Assembly: GCA_965240325.2 (NCBI GenBank)
Contig: OZ251222.1
Span: 4,836,001 to 4,900,000 of the forward strand
Length of the DNA stretch: 64,000 nucleotides
Direction: 5' to 3'
From: Rebecca billardiae RCC1528
Lineage: Eukaryota; Haptophyta
A program made the position numbers and the translations under genes. The notes beneath the pieces are model-generated. The model worked only from the letters and a program-made list of their open reading frames with translations, was not told the origin of the DNA and did no database searches. Position 1 is the first letter of the stretch. Each line of letters begins with the position of its first letter. Of this stretch, positions 12,601 to 21,573 are shown one piece after another.

Positions 12601-14498
12601 ACGCTCTGCTCGACCTGGCGCCCACGAGCGCGCACCCGCACGCGCACGCGCACGCGCACCCGCACCCGCACGCGCACGCGCACGCGCACGCGCACGCGCA
12701 CGCGCCGCACGCGGCGGCCGCGGCCGCCGCGGGGTGCGTCGGCGCTGTGGGCAGCGCCGCGGACGCGGTCGCGCTCGCGGGCGGCGCGGCGCCGGCGGGC
12801 GGCGGCGGCGCGGCGGGCGGCGCCGCGCTGACCGGCTCGTCCGCGACCGGCGGCGGCGGCGGCGCGCCCGCCGCGCCGCCGCCGCGGCCGCCGAGCACGA
12901 CGGTGCGCACAAAGACGCGGCCGACCGACGTCGTGCCCGCGGGCACGCGCGTGCTGATCCGCGCGCAGAAGGAGGCGGGCAGGCTCGGCACGGTGCTCGG
13001 CACCTCGCACGGCTTCTACAAGGTGCGGCTCGAGGGCGACGAGGTCGAGGGGCGCACCCTCTCACTCTTCCGCAAGAAGTTCTTTGTGGTCGGGCCGGAC
13101 GGGCAGCCGCTGCCCGAGGAGCTGTGCCCCGCCGCCGCGTCCGCGCCGTCCAGCCTGGTGCAGCTGCCCAACATCGCGGCGGGCGACGCGGTGTGCGTGA
13201 CCGACGGGCAGCACCGCGGGCGCAGCGGCGTGGTGCTCGGCATGTCGCACGGGTACGTGCAGGTGCGCATGGACGACGAGCCGACCAAGGTGATCAACAC
13301 CTTCCGCAAGAAGCTCTCCCTGCTGCGCAAGGCGGAGGAGGAGGGCGCGGACGCGGGGCCGCCGCAGCCGCAGCAGACGCCGCCGCAGCCGCAGCAGCCG
13401 CACGCGCCCGCCGCCGTGGGCGCGGGTGCGGCGTGCGCGGCGCAGGGGCAGCACGGCGCGCACGCGAGCGCGCCCGCGCCCGGCTGCGGCTGCAGTAGCC
13501 CGGGCAGCGGCGCGGCCGCCGCCGCGGCCGCCGACGACGTGCTCGGCTTCAAGGCGGAGGACGCGACGGCGTCCGCCACCGCCGACGCGATCGCCGACGC
13601 CGCCGTCGCCGCCGCCGCCGCCGCCGAGGCCACCACCTCGCTCTCCGCCGCCGAGCTCGAGCTGCCGCTCGTCTTCAGCGCGGTGATCGACGCGGCCGCG
13701 CTCGAGGCGGAGGACGAGGGCGAGCACGCGATCGGCGCCTCGCTGCTGCGCGTGGAGCAGCAGTGCCTGGACGACGCGGCGGCGGCGGCGGTCGCGGCGG
13801 CGGGCGGCGCGCTGGTCGGCGGCGCCGAGCCGCCGCTCGCGCGCGCGCCGAGCGGCGGCAGCGGCGCGGGCCGGCGGCTCTCGCGCGGCTCGGAGGTGGT
13901 GGGCGCGGGCACGCGCGTGCTCGTGTGCGCGCCCAAGGACGCGGGCAAGCTCGGCACGGTGCTCGGCACGTCGCACGGCTTCTACAAGGTGCAGCTCGAC
14001 GGCGAGGACGGGCGCGTGCTCTCCCTCTTCCGGCGCAAGTTCTGGCTGCTCGGCGCCGACGGCAAGCCGCTCGCGGACGACCCGGCGCACTCGGCGGCGG
14101 GCGCGCCCGCCGCGCAGCTGCCGCTGATCACGAGCGGCGACTCGGTCGTGGTGACGGGCGGGCAGTGCCAGGGGCGCAGCGGCGTGGTGCTCGGCATGTC
14201 GCACGGGTACGTGCAGGTGCGGATGGACGACGAGCCGACCAAGGTGATCAACACCTTCCGCAAGAAGCTCTCCCTGCTGCGCAAGGGGCAGGACGAGGGC
14301 GGCGGCGGCGGCCGGCATCCGCGCGGCGGCGGCGGCCGCGGCGGGTGCGGCGGGTGCGGCGCGCGCGGCGGGTGCGGGTGCGGCGGCTCGCTACTCTCGC
14401 TCTCCGCGCTGGGCGAGGCGGAGGGCGGCGGGCCGGGGATGGCGGGCGCGCCGCTCGGCGCCTTCGCGTACGGCGCGGACGACATGGGCGCGCACGCG

Positions 14499-14529
<31 letters not shown>

Positions 14530-15416
14530 CGTGCGGGCGGCGCGGCGTCGTGCGGCGCATCGACGGCACGGCGGTCGGGCTCGACGGCCGGCCGCTCGAC
14601 CCGCTGGACGCGCTGGGCGCGGCGTGCCCGAGCGTGCACCTCCCGTTCGGCACCGCCGTGCGCATCCGCGGCGGCATGCACCGCGGCTCGCCCGGCGTCG
14701 TCGTCGGCTCGTGCGCGGGCGGCTGCTACCGCGTGCGCGTGGAGGAGCGCGTGGGGGAGGAGCAGCACGCGTGCGAGGGGCTGCTGCTCACGCTGCACCG
14801 GCGCCAGCTCGAGCCCGAGGGCGAGCTCGGCTTCGAGGGGGCGGCGTGCGCGCACGAGGAGATGCCGGGGCACGGGCTGGGCATCGGCATGGGCCCCGCG
14901 CTGCTGCCGCACGCCGGCGGCGCGCACGGCGCCGCCCACGACGCCGCCGACGCCTCCGAGCTGATCGGCGCCCCGCTCGACACGTACGCGGCGCCGGCCG
15001 CGCGGCACGGCGCCGGCTGCGGCGACGGCGCCGACCACCACGGGCACGCGCACCCCCACGCGGGGCTTGGCGCGCTGGAGCACCTGGGGCACCACGGGCT
15101 GGGCGAGGCGCACCCGCCGCTCTCGCACGCGCTCGGCGCGCTCGACGGCGTCGGCAGCGCGGCCGACGTGTCCGTGCCGCCGCTCGACGCGCTGCCCGCG
15201 CCCGCGGGCGGCTGCTCGCACCTCGGCGCGCGCGCCCACCACCACCACGGGCTCGGCCCGCCTGGGCCGATCGCCGCCTCGCCCTCGACCGACTTTCTGG
15301 CGGTCGCGCCGCTCACGCTCTCGCACGTGCCGCTCGGGCTGGGCGACGAGGCCCTCGACGTCGTGCAGTCGCCGCAGCCCAACGCGGAGGACGCGGCCGC
15401 GGCGATGCTCGCCTGA
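5036..15416 (+). CDS. Giant chromatin protein with two chromodomains and five KOW-like modules
   Basis: Two long reading frames in different phases become one gene when the 136-bp intron at 10487-10622 is removed; both sides are phase 0. The product is about 3,380-3,415 residues. A canonical chromodomain lies near residues 148-205 (ERIEGRRVVGRG, YLVKWQGYGAAENTWEPE) with the aromatic cage positions Y, W and W present. A second, more divergent one is near 387-440 (YLVRWAPPDRAEDSTWEE). An HTH-like segment (IAAAAGVPDAHIGMYLRNR) and acidic Ser/Asp/Glu tracts follow. The second half has a Gln/Pro-rich region, a His-Ala repeat (12645-12705) and alternating SH3/KOW-like modules (GTRVLIRAQKEAGRLGTVLG, GDAVCVTDGQHRGRSGVVLG), two pairs plus a fifth degenerate copy. 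Methyl-lysine reading and a role in chromatin or transcription elongation are inferred from these folds. Long poly-Ala/Gly/Pro tracts separate the domains. Confidence 0.72.
9777..9887 (+). other. Possible in-frame intron in the chromodomain gene
   Basis: GTGCGCACAC...TCTGCAG bounds 111 bp (a multiple of three) that would encode a low-complexity Arg/Ala/Gly stretch between two acidic, more protein-like segments. It matches the donor and acceptor style of other introns here, but the frame is open through it, so it may be retained. Confidence 0.45.
10487..10622 (+). other. Predicted phase-0 intron joining the two halves of the chromodomain gene
   Basis: The donor GTGCGCGCGC follows a complete codon in the upstream frame, and the acceptor ...TGTGCGCCGCAG is followed at once by a complete codon in the downstream frame. 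The upstream frame turns Arg-rich after this point and stops at 10729. Confidence 0.6.
11099..11570 (+). repeat. CAG/CCG-rich Gln-Pro coding repeat
   Basis: Short irregular repeats of CCGCAG units encode a QPPQPPPQP and APQPAPQP tract inside the chromodomain gene. It is likely a disordered linker and prone to length change. Confidence 0.85.
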
Positions 15417-16216
15417 GCAGCAAAGCACGCGCCGAGCGAGCGCGGGCGCACGCAGGCCGACTCGCTCCGTGATCACCGACCTTGTGCGCAACCCCACCTC
15501 AACACCGGCCTCTCCCGCCCGCTCGCAGCTGCGGGTGCCCGCCCCGACTGCCAGCCGTCATCACCCGAGCAGGTCTACTCGCTTCATCCCGCCTGCTCTT
15601 CCGTCTATCTAGATCTGACCTCGTCGGCGTCGTCAGGCGCCGCCGATCGATATCCCGCGTGCTGTCTGCTGCATGACGCGCTGCAGATGACCCGCGCAGA
15701 TGCCAGTCGCGCATCACACGGGCGCGCGCAGCATGACGTCATAATCACTGCATGTCAGCTAAGTATAGCTAGATAGCTAGAGTCTGACGATACGTACGTT
15801 ATTATATATTATCGATATACATATATATATCTATCTATCTATCTATCTATCTATCTACTACTGCTGCCAAGCAGCGCGCATAACCCATTCACCCAGCAGG
15901 GCAGACGAGGTCCTCAGATGCCGAACAGCTAGCGCGGCCATGTTGCACCCCGGCCAATGCACCCCGCGCCGCCCGCGTGGACTGAGACTACACCGATTAC
16001 ACCGAACTCGAAGCGGCGAAGGCGGCGCCGCGGGCTGAAGCCGCCGCAGCAACAAAATGTAGTCCGCACCGTGCGGCTGCAATTGCGGGCGGAGAGCGCG
16101 GGGAGTGGACTCGGCGTCGGTTTCTGAGCTCGCGTTCGATGCTCGCGTATTCTCGGAGGAGGAGGAGATGCAACCTCACGAGCTCAGGCCTCCGATCCTC
16201 CCGCGGCTGACATCGG
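15417..16216. other. Intergenic region with ATCT microsatellite
   Basis: The stretch holds an AT-rich part near 15760-15830 and an (ATCT)n array at about 15828-15856. I see no gene; the Arg-rich ORFs here lack protein features. Confidence 0.6.
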
Positions 16217-16396
16217 TCACATCGCAACCTCCTCCTCCTCTTCCTCCGCAGCCGGCTGCTTCTCCGACTTGTTCCAGCCCTCATCCCACGCCTGGGCGGG
16301 GCCGGGTGCCTTGATGTGCACCATGGCCTTCTCGATGTCGCACCCGAGGTCCTCCGTGAACTCGAGGGGCGTGAGCTGGAAAAGGTCCATCGTCAT
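16217..16396 (-). CDS. Small acidic ORF, 59 residues, function unknown
   Basis: A short minus-strand frame starts MTMDLFQLTPLEFTED and ends with a Glu run (EEEEEEVAM). Codon use looks like coding sequence rather than chance: the frame is not Arg/Pro/Ala-rich as random GC-rich frames here are, and it has several aromatic residues (AWDEGWNKSEKQPA). The upstream sequence is AC-rich and stop-containing, as a 5' leader would be. It may be a complete small protein or the first exon of a longer gene, since a GTTGCG near the end could act as donor. No family is recognised. Confidence 0.4.
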   Translation of the reverse strand: MTMDLFQLTPLEFTEDLGCDIEKAMVHIKAPGPAQAWDEGWNKSEKQPAAEEEEEEVAM

Positions 16397-16894
16397 CGTC
16401 GCGCGGCTTGCTTGTCGCTTGAACCGCGACGAAGGGGGAAGGATGGGTACTGTCCGTCCGCGGTATTCGCGGGGGAATCGGTGATTTTCCGCGCCCTTAA
16501 CAGTTTGCTAAGAATAAGAGACGCACACAGCTCAGGCAGGCGAGATACAGTATCATAGATTAGGCGGTAGCGGGCGAAGGTTCGTCGATGAATCTCGGGA
16601 CGAATCGCCGGCCGGCCCGGCCACTCACGCCTGCTCAGTGGTGAGCAGTGCGATCACACCCCGTAGCTGAGCCACCGCCCGCCATCCGAGTCGCGGCAGA
16701 GTCATCGTCATCATTGTCAGGCCTGGCCCTGGCGCGGCTCCTGCGCGCGCGCACTGACGAGTGCCGAGCGCATTCGCGTGGCGTGGTCTGCGGCGCCGCG
16801 TCGGCGCGCGCGCGCCCGTGCGCCCGCGCCCGCATGATCGCGCCGCTTCCCCCCGCGCGCGTGCGCGCGTGCACCGGGTGCGTCGGCGGCCGCA
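16397..16894. other. Intergenic region 3' of the arginyl-tRNA synthetase gene
   Basis: About 500 bp between the end of the tRNA-synthetase gene and the small ORF. No gene, RNA or repeat is evident. Confidence 0.5.
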
Positions 16895-19509
16895 TCAGAT
16901 GCGGTGCAGGTACTCCATGCCGAGCAGCTCGAAGCAGGTGCGCATCACGTTGAGGCCCGCGCAGCACAGCATCAGCCGGCTCGGCGTCTGCGGCACGCCG
17001 ATCACGCGGCACTCGCGCACGAACACGTTCAGCTTGGCGCTCATGTCGTACAGGTACTCGCACAGCACGCTGGGGCACAGCTCACGCAGCACGTCCTCCA
17101 CGCGGTCGGGGAAGCGCACGACCGCAGCGCCGAAGGCGAGCTCGGCGGGGTGGGTCAGCGCGATGGGCGTGCGCGCTGCGACCAGCGCGTCCACGTCCAC
17201 GCCCGCCTTGGCGACGATCGAGCACACGCGCGCGTGCGCGTAGATGAGGTACACGGCCGTGTTGCCCGTGAGCGCGAGCATCCGCTCGTACGAGAACGTG
17301 TAGTTGGAGATGCGGTTCGACTTGAGGTCGGCGTACTTGACGGCGGAGTAGCCGAGCACCTCGGCGGCGCGCTCGAGCTCCGCCTCGGACGCGGACGTGA
17401 GGAAGGACGTGTTGCCGCCGATCTCGGACGCGTCCGCGGGCTCGGCCTCGGCGCCGGGCGCGCCGCCCGCCGCGCGCGCGTCCTTGGCGCGCGCCTCGGC
17501 CACGCGCTCCTTGAAGGAGGCGAGCGTGCGCTGCTTCGCCTCGTCCAGCAGGTCGACGAGGCGCACGACCTCGCCGGAGCGCGTCTTGAAGCGCTTGCCG
17601 TCCTCGCCGCACACCAGCCCAAACTGCACGTGCTGCAGCCGCGTGTGCGGGCTGGGGGCAGGGCGGGGGCGAGGGGGAGGGCGGGGGCGAGGGCTGAGCG
17701 CGCGAGACGGGCGGCCTCTGGCCTCTGCCCCTGCCCCTGCCCCTGCGCGCACCGCGCACCGCGCACCCCGGCGCCACGCGCGTGCGTGCGCGCTGCGCGC
17801 GGCGCGGGCTTCGACTCACCGCGTCCACCCCGCGTTCCGTGCCGCGTCGAAGATGAGGTCAAAGTGCGGCCCCTGCCCCGCGTCCACCACGTAGATGAGC
17901 CAGTCCGCGCGCCGCTCGCACAGCCGGTACCACGCGGCGGCGAGGTCGGTCGAGTCGTAGTTGAAGCCGCCGTCCGACTTGACGACGATGAGCGGGATCG
18001 GGTGCTTGGACTGCGGCGGGAAGATCACCTGCGCGCCGCCCTCGGCCACGACCTGCCCCGCGCGCTGCAGCGACGCCACCACCGCGGGTATGTACCGGTT
18101 GTAGAAGGACTCGCCCACCTCTGTGAGCGTGATGCCCAGCCGGCGATACACCTTGGAGAACTCGGCGCGCGACGCGTCGCAGATCGCCTCCCAAGCGCGC
18201 CTCGACGTCGGCTCGCCCGCCTGCAGCCGCACGACGCTCGCCTGCGCCTCCGCCTTGAAGTCCTCCTCCGCGTCGAAGCGCAGCTTGGCCGCCTTGTAGA
18301 ACGCCTGCAGGTCGGCGATGGGCGGCGGGGGCGCGCCCTCCTCGGAGAAGAAGGCCGGGTGCTCCCGCTTCATGTGCGCGATCAGCATGCCAAACTGCGT
18401 GCCCCAGTCGCCCACGTGGTTGACCCGCTCCACCTCGTGCCCCGTGAACTCGAGCACGCGGCAGATCGTCTCGCCGATGATGGTGGAGCGCAGGTGGCCC
18501 ACGTGCATCTCCTTGGCCACGTTGGGCGAGGAGAAGTCCACCACCGCCTGCGCGTACGCGGCACGCGGGCGCCAACCCGGCCGTGTGGCCGGCCGAGTGG
18601 GCGCGCGCGCGCGTGAGGCGCCGCGGGGAGCGCGGCCGCACGCCGTGGCGCGTGCGGCGTGTGCGGCGCGTGCTTGCGTGCTTGCGTGCTTGCGTGCTTG
18701 CGTGCTTGCGTGCGTGCGTGCTTGCGTGCGCGCACCCTGCACGGCGTGAGCACAGGCGGCAGCGCGCCCTCGCACGCGAGCGCGAGCACGCGCGCCTCAA
18801 CCCACTCGCGGCGCAGGAAGATGTTGATGAAGCCGGGGCCGGCGATCTCGAGCTTGCTGATCATCCGCTCGCCCGCCGCGTCCTCCGCCGCCATCCGCTC
18901 CTTGAGCGCCTCCGCGACCGCGCGCGGCGAGGGCGGCGCGCCCGGCCGCCCCTTGAGACTCGCGTAGAGCGGAAGCGCGCCGTTGTTCTGGTACTCGCCG
19001 TGCTCGGGCTTGGTGGTCTCGGCGATGGGCACGCCCTTCGGCGGCTCGGACCCCGGGAACGCCGCCTGCTGCGCGCGCGCGCACATGGCCGAGAGCTGCC
19101 GCGCGAGCGCGCGCGCGCCGCACGCGCGCGAGCGAGAGTCAGCGCGCGCTCCGGCGCGGCGCATGCATGCGCCCGCGCGCGCGCCGCGCGCGCCGCAGCC
19201 GCGCGTCGAAGCAGGCCGCGCCGCGCGCAGCTCGCCCGGCCGGCACGTGAGGAGCGCGACGCGTCGCGCGCGCACCAGCGCCATGACGCCTGCTTGCTGC
19301 TTCGGCTTCGGGGGCGGCGCGGCCGCGCCGCCCGCGCCCGCGCCGCTCGCGCCCGCGCCGCCGGCGAGATAGCCCGCCATGAAGGCGGCGGCGTCGCTCG
19401 GGCGCTCGCGCGCGAGCGCGTTGAGCATCTCGCTCAGCCGAGGCTCGAGCTGGTGCTCCTCCACGTACTTGGCCACCTCCTCGCGCGTCGCCCCGTGCGT
19501 CGACGACAT
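16895..19509 (-). CDS. RARS: Arginyl-tRNA synthetase, cytosolic eukaryotic type, four exons
   Basis: Charges tRNA-Arg with arginine. The exons are 19509-19276, 19095-18736, 18547-17820 and 17651-16895, with phases 0, 0 and 2, giving 692 residues (animal enzymes are about 660). The class I signature HVGH is at residues 213-216 in the conserved VVDFSSPNVAKEMHVGHLRS. Next come NHVGDWGTQFGMLIAH, VVKSDGGFNYDSTDLAA and VDAGQGPHFDLIF. In place of a KMSKS lysine motif there is FKTRSGEVVRL, as in other eukaryotic ArgRS. The C-terminal anticodon-binding domain is complete (NVFVRECRV, RLMLCCAGLNVMRTCFELLG). The N-terminal 50 residues resemble a DPY-30/RIIa docking helix pair and are not part of the standard enzyme. 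It shares a 192-bp divergent promoter region with the TBC gene. Confidence 0.96.
17652..17819 (-). other. Intron 3 of the arginyl-tRNA synthetase gene
   Basis: The donor GTGAGT is one of the few canonical ones here and the acceptor ends CCCCCAG. Splicing (phase 2) joins NAGWTR to PHTRLQHVQFGLV, which matches the family. The intron holds tandem CCCCTG runs that are G-rich on the transcribed-sense strand. Confidence 0.85.
18548..18735 (-). other. Intron 2 of the arginyl-tRNA synthetase gene, with an 8-bp tandem repeat
   Basis: It runs from a GTGCGCGC donor to an ACGCGCAG acceptor, phase 0. Positions 18668-18730 are a tandem array of the 8-mer TGCGTGCT on the plus strand with a few variant units. 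Confidence 0.85.
19096..19275 (-). other. Intron 1 of the arginyl-tRNA synthetase gene
   Basis: It runs from a GTGCGCGCGC donor to a GCGGCAG acceptor, 180 bp, phase 0. The length is a multiple of three and the frame is open through it, but it encodes only Arg/Ala-rich sequence, in contrast to the flanking exons. Confidence 0.7.
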
Positions 19510-19701
19510 GTCGTCCGCGGGACTGGCACGATGGCGACGACTGCGTCCGCGTGGCCGCGACCCCAGCTTTCCCTTGTCCCAGCTCTTTTTATTTCGCAGC
19601 AGGCCGGTTCCGCGCGTCCTGCGCCCGGACCGCCCGTCCCGGACCCGGACCGGGCGTCAAGGTTGCAGCAGCATCAGCCAACGACGCGGACTGGAGCAGC
19701 G
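19510..19701. promoter_or_regulatory. Divergent promoter region, RARS / TBC-domain gene
   Basis: Only 192 bp separate the two start codons, so both transcripts must be driven from here. A run CTCTTTTTATTTCG near 19582 is the only AT-rich element. Confidence 0.5.
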
Positions 19702-21170
19702 ATGCCGCTCCTCTCCAACGATGAGGCGCGCGCGCCGAGCGCGCCGCGCTCGCGCACTGCCCCCCCGCCCGTCGCCCCGCCCACACGCCTCGCCCCGTGC
19801 ACGCGCGCCGTGCCCACCAGCTCGCGTCGGTGTACGGCAGCACACTGGGCGCGCTGCGCGCGGCCGGGCCGTCGGCGTCCGTCGCCACGGCGCCGTTCGA
19901 CGGCCCGCTGGTGAACGAGGAGTCGTTCTGGGAGCTCGAGGCGGAGGCGCCGGTGCTGCGCCGTAACGACGACCTGCTCAAGTCCCCGGCGCGCGGCGGC
20001 TCCGAGGCGGCCCTCGCGCGCGCCGCCCGCTGGGTGGAGATGACGGGCGCGGCCGAGGAGGCGCCGCCCGCTGGCGGCTGCTCCGACCCGGCGGCGCTGC
20101 GCATCTTCGAGCGCGACGCGGAGCGCACGTTCATGACGAACGGACATCGCGCCGGCATGATCGGCACGCTCAAGCTCGTGTGGCCCGACAACAAGGACTA
20201 CCACCAGGTGCGCACGCGCGCTTGCGGCCACGCGCGGCGGCAGCGGCCACGGGCTGCGGCCGCGGCGCCGCCGCCGCCGCCGCGCTCGCAGCGAGCGCGA
20301 GCGCGGCGGCCGGGCTCACGCACGCGCGGCGCGGCGCGCGCGGTGCGTCCGCGGGGCAGGGCCTGGGCTACGTGTACTCCTTCCTGCGCCTGCTGCTGCC
20401 CGAGCCCGCGGTCGTGCAGCTGCTGCTGCGGCTCAACCGCTCGGAGCGGTACCTCAAGGGGTACTGGTGAGGAGCTGAGAAGCGCGCGCACGCCAGCGGC
20501 GCGGAGCGCGCGCTGGCGCGCGGCACGGCGCGGCGCGCGCAGCCGACGCGCACGCCGCCGTGCCGGCCCCCGCCGCGCGCGCGCGCCGCCGCCCAGGTTC
20601 GCCGCGCCGCAGCCGTACGTGCGCGACGCGATGGTGTTCAGCCGTCTGCTCGCGCTGCACTTCCCCGAGGTGGCCTCGCTGCTCGAGAAAGCGGGGATGG
20701 CGGCGGAGGCGTTCGCGTCCAAGTGGCTGGTGGGGCTGTGCCTGCACGTGCTGCCCTTCCGCGCGCTGCTCGAGTTCTACGACGGCTTCTTCGCCGAGGG
20801 CGCGGCGTTCCTCTTCAAGTTTGCGCTCTCGCTGGTGGGCGTGGTGCAGGGCAGGCTGCTCGCGTGCGCGCCCACCGACGCGTCGACCATCTTTGCGCTG
20901 CTGCGGCTCGACCCCGCGCACCTGCCGGACGGCGACGGCGCGCACGACGACATCGTCGCGGGCGCCAAGGCGTGGGACATCAGCGCGGAGACCATCGCCT
21001 CGCTGCGCGCGGAGGAGCAGGCCAAGCTCGACGCGAAGATGGCCAAGGTGCGCGCGGCAGAGGCCTCGATGGCCGCGCAGGACGAGTCGGACGACGAGAT
21101 CGTCTTCTCGGACGAGGAGGAGGACGAGGACCCGGAGGAGCGACTGCGCAAGCTGGCAGAGGCCAACTAG
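19702..21170 (+). CDS. TBC-domain Rab GTPase-activating protein, four exons
   Basis: Predicted to accelerate GTP hydrolysis by a Rab GTPase in membrane traffic. The dual catalytic fingers of TBC domains are present: the arginine in IFERDAERTF and the glutamine in YHQGLGYV, the latter split by an intron exactly after YHQ. Downstream helices (YVRDAMVFSRLLALHFPEV, WLVGLCLHVLPFRALLEFYD) fit the C-terminal half of the domain. Introns at 20208-20359 (phase 0) and 20467-20596 (phase 2) are supported by the match. The first, 19726-19820, would use a GC donor and join MPLLSNDE to LASVYGSTLG. The product is 363 residues and ends in an acidic, Glu-rich tail. The 5' exon is the least certain part; translation could instead start at a downstream in-frame ATG at 19797. 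Confidence 0.75.
19726..19820 (+). other. Putative GC-AG intron in the TBC-domain gene
   Basis: GATGAG is followed by GCGCGCGC and the acceptor is CCCACCAG. Both sides are phase 0, and no usable GT donor in this short interval gives the same frame. Confidence 0.4.
20208..20359 (+). other. Intron 2 of the TBC-domain gene
   Basis: GTGCGCACGC to GCGGGGCAG, 152 bp, phase 0. It interrupts the conserved YxQG catalytic motif and restores it on splicing. Confidence 0.85.
20467..20596 (+). other. Intron 3 of the TBC-domain gene
   Basis: GTGAGGAG to GCCGCCCAG, 130 bp, phase 2. Splicing gives KGYWFAAPQPYVRDAM across the junction. Confidence 0.8.
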
Positions 21171-21573
21171 GCCACAGAGAGGCGGCGGGCCGAGCGCGGC
21201 CGCATGGTGCCTCGGATAGTTGCGGCGGCCGGTCGCGATGCTGCAGAATCTGAGCGGCATCATCACGCATCATCAGCGCCGCGATGAGCGTGCCGCGCGC
21301 GTGCGGCCGCACTGACTGCGTGACCCCACCGGGGCCAGGTCATTTCAGGCGATCGAATATTGACATCCCGAAGTTTGACGGAGCCTCACTCTCAAGACGA
21401 CATCATAAAGAAATAATAATATATTTATAATAATATAATTATTGGATTTTGGGCCGGACTCCCGAGAGGGCGGCACTCACTCGGACCACTACACAGTACA
21501 CTCTCCGCCGCGGGCTTGACGGGCCACACGCCCACCCGCGGGTGGAGCAGTGACTAGGAGCAGTCCGTGACGG
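21171..21573. other. Intergenic region with AT-rich patch
   Basis: 3' flank of the TBC gene. An AT-rich patch of TAATAATA-type sequence lies at about 21410-21445. No gene is seen. Confidence 0.5.

Noticed and set aside
5548-12831. Long Arg-rich plus-strand frame and long minus-strand frames (5156-9721, 5557-10644, 9249-13010) across the chromodomain gene
   Set aside because: Very high GC removes stop codons in all frames; these lack domains, whereas the chosen frame has two chromodomains and KOW-like modules.
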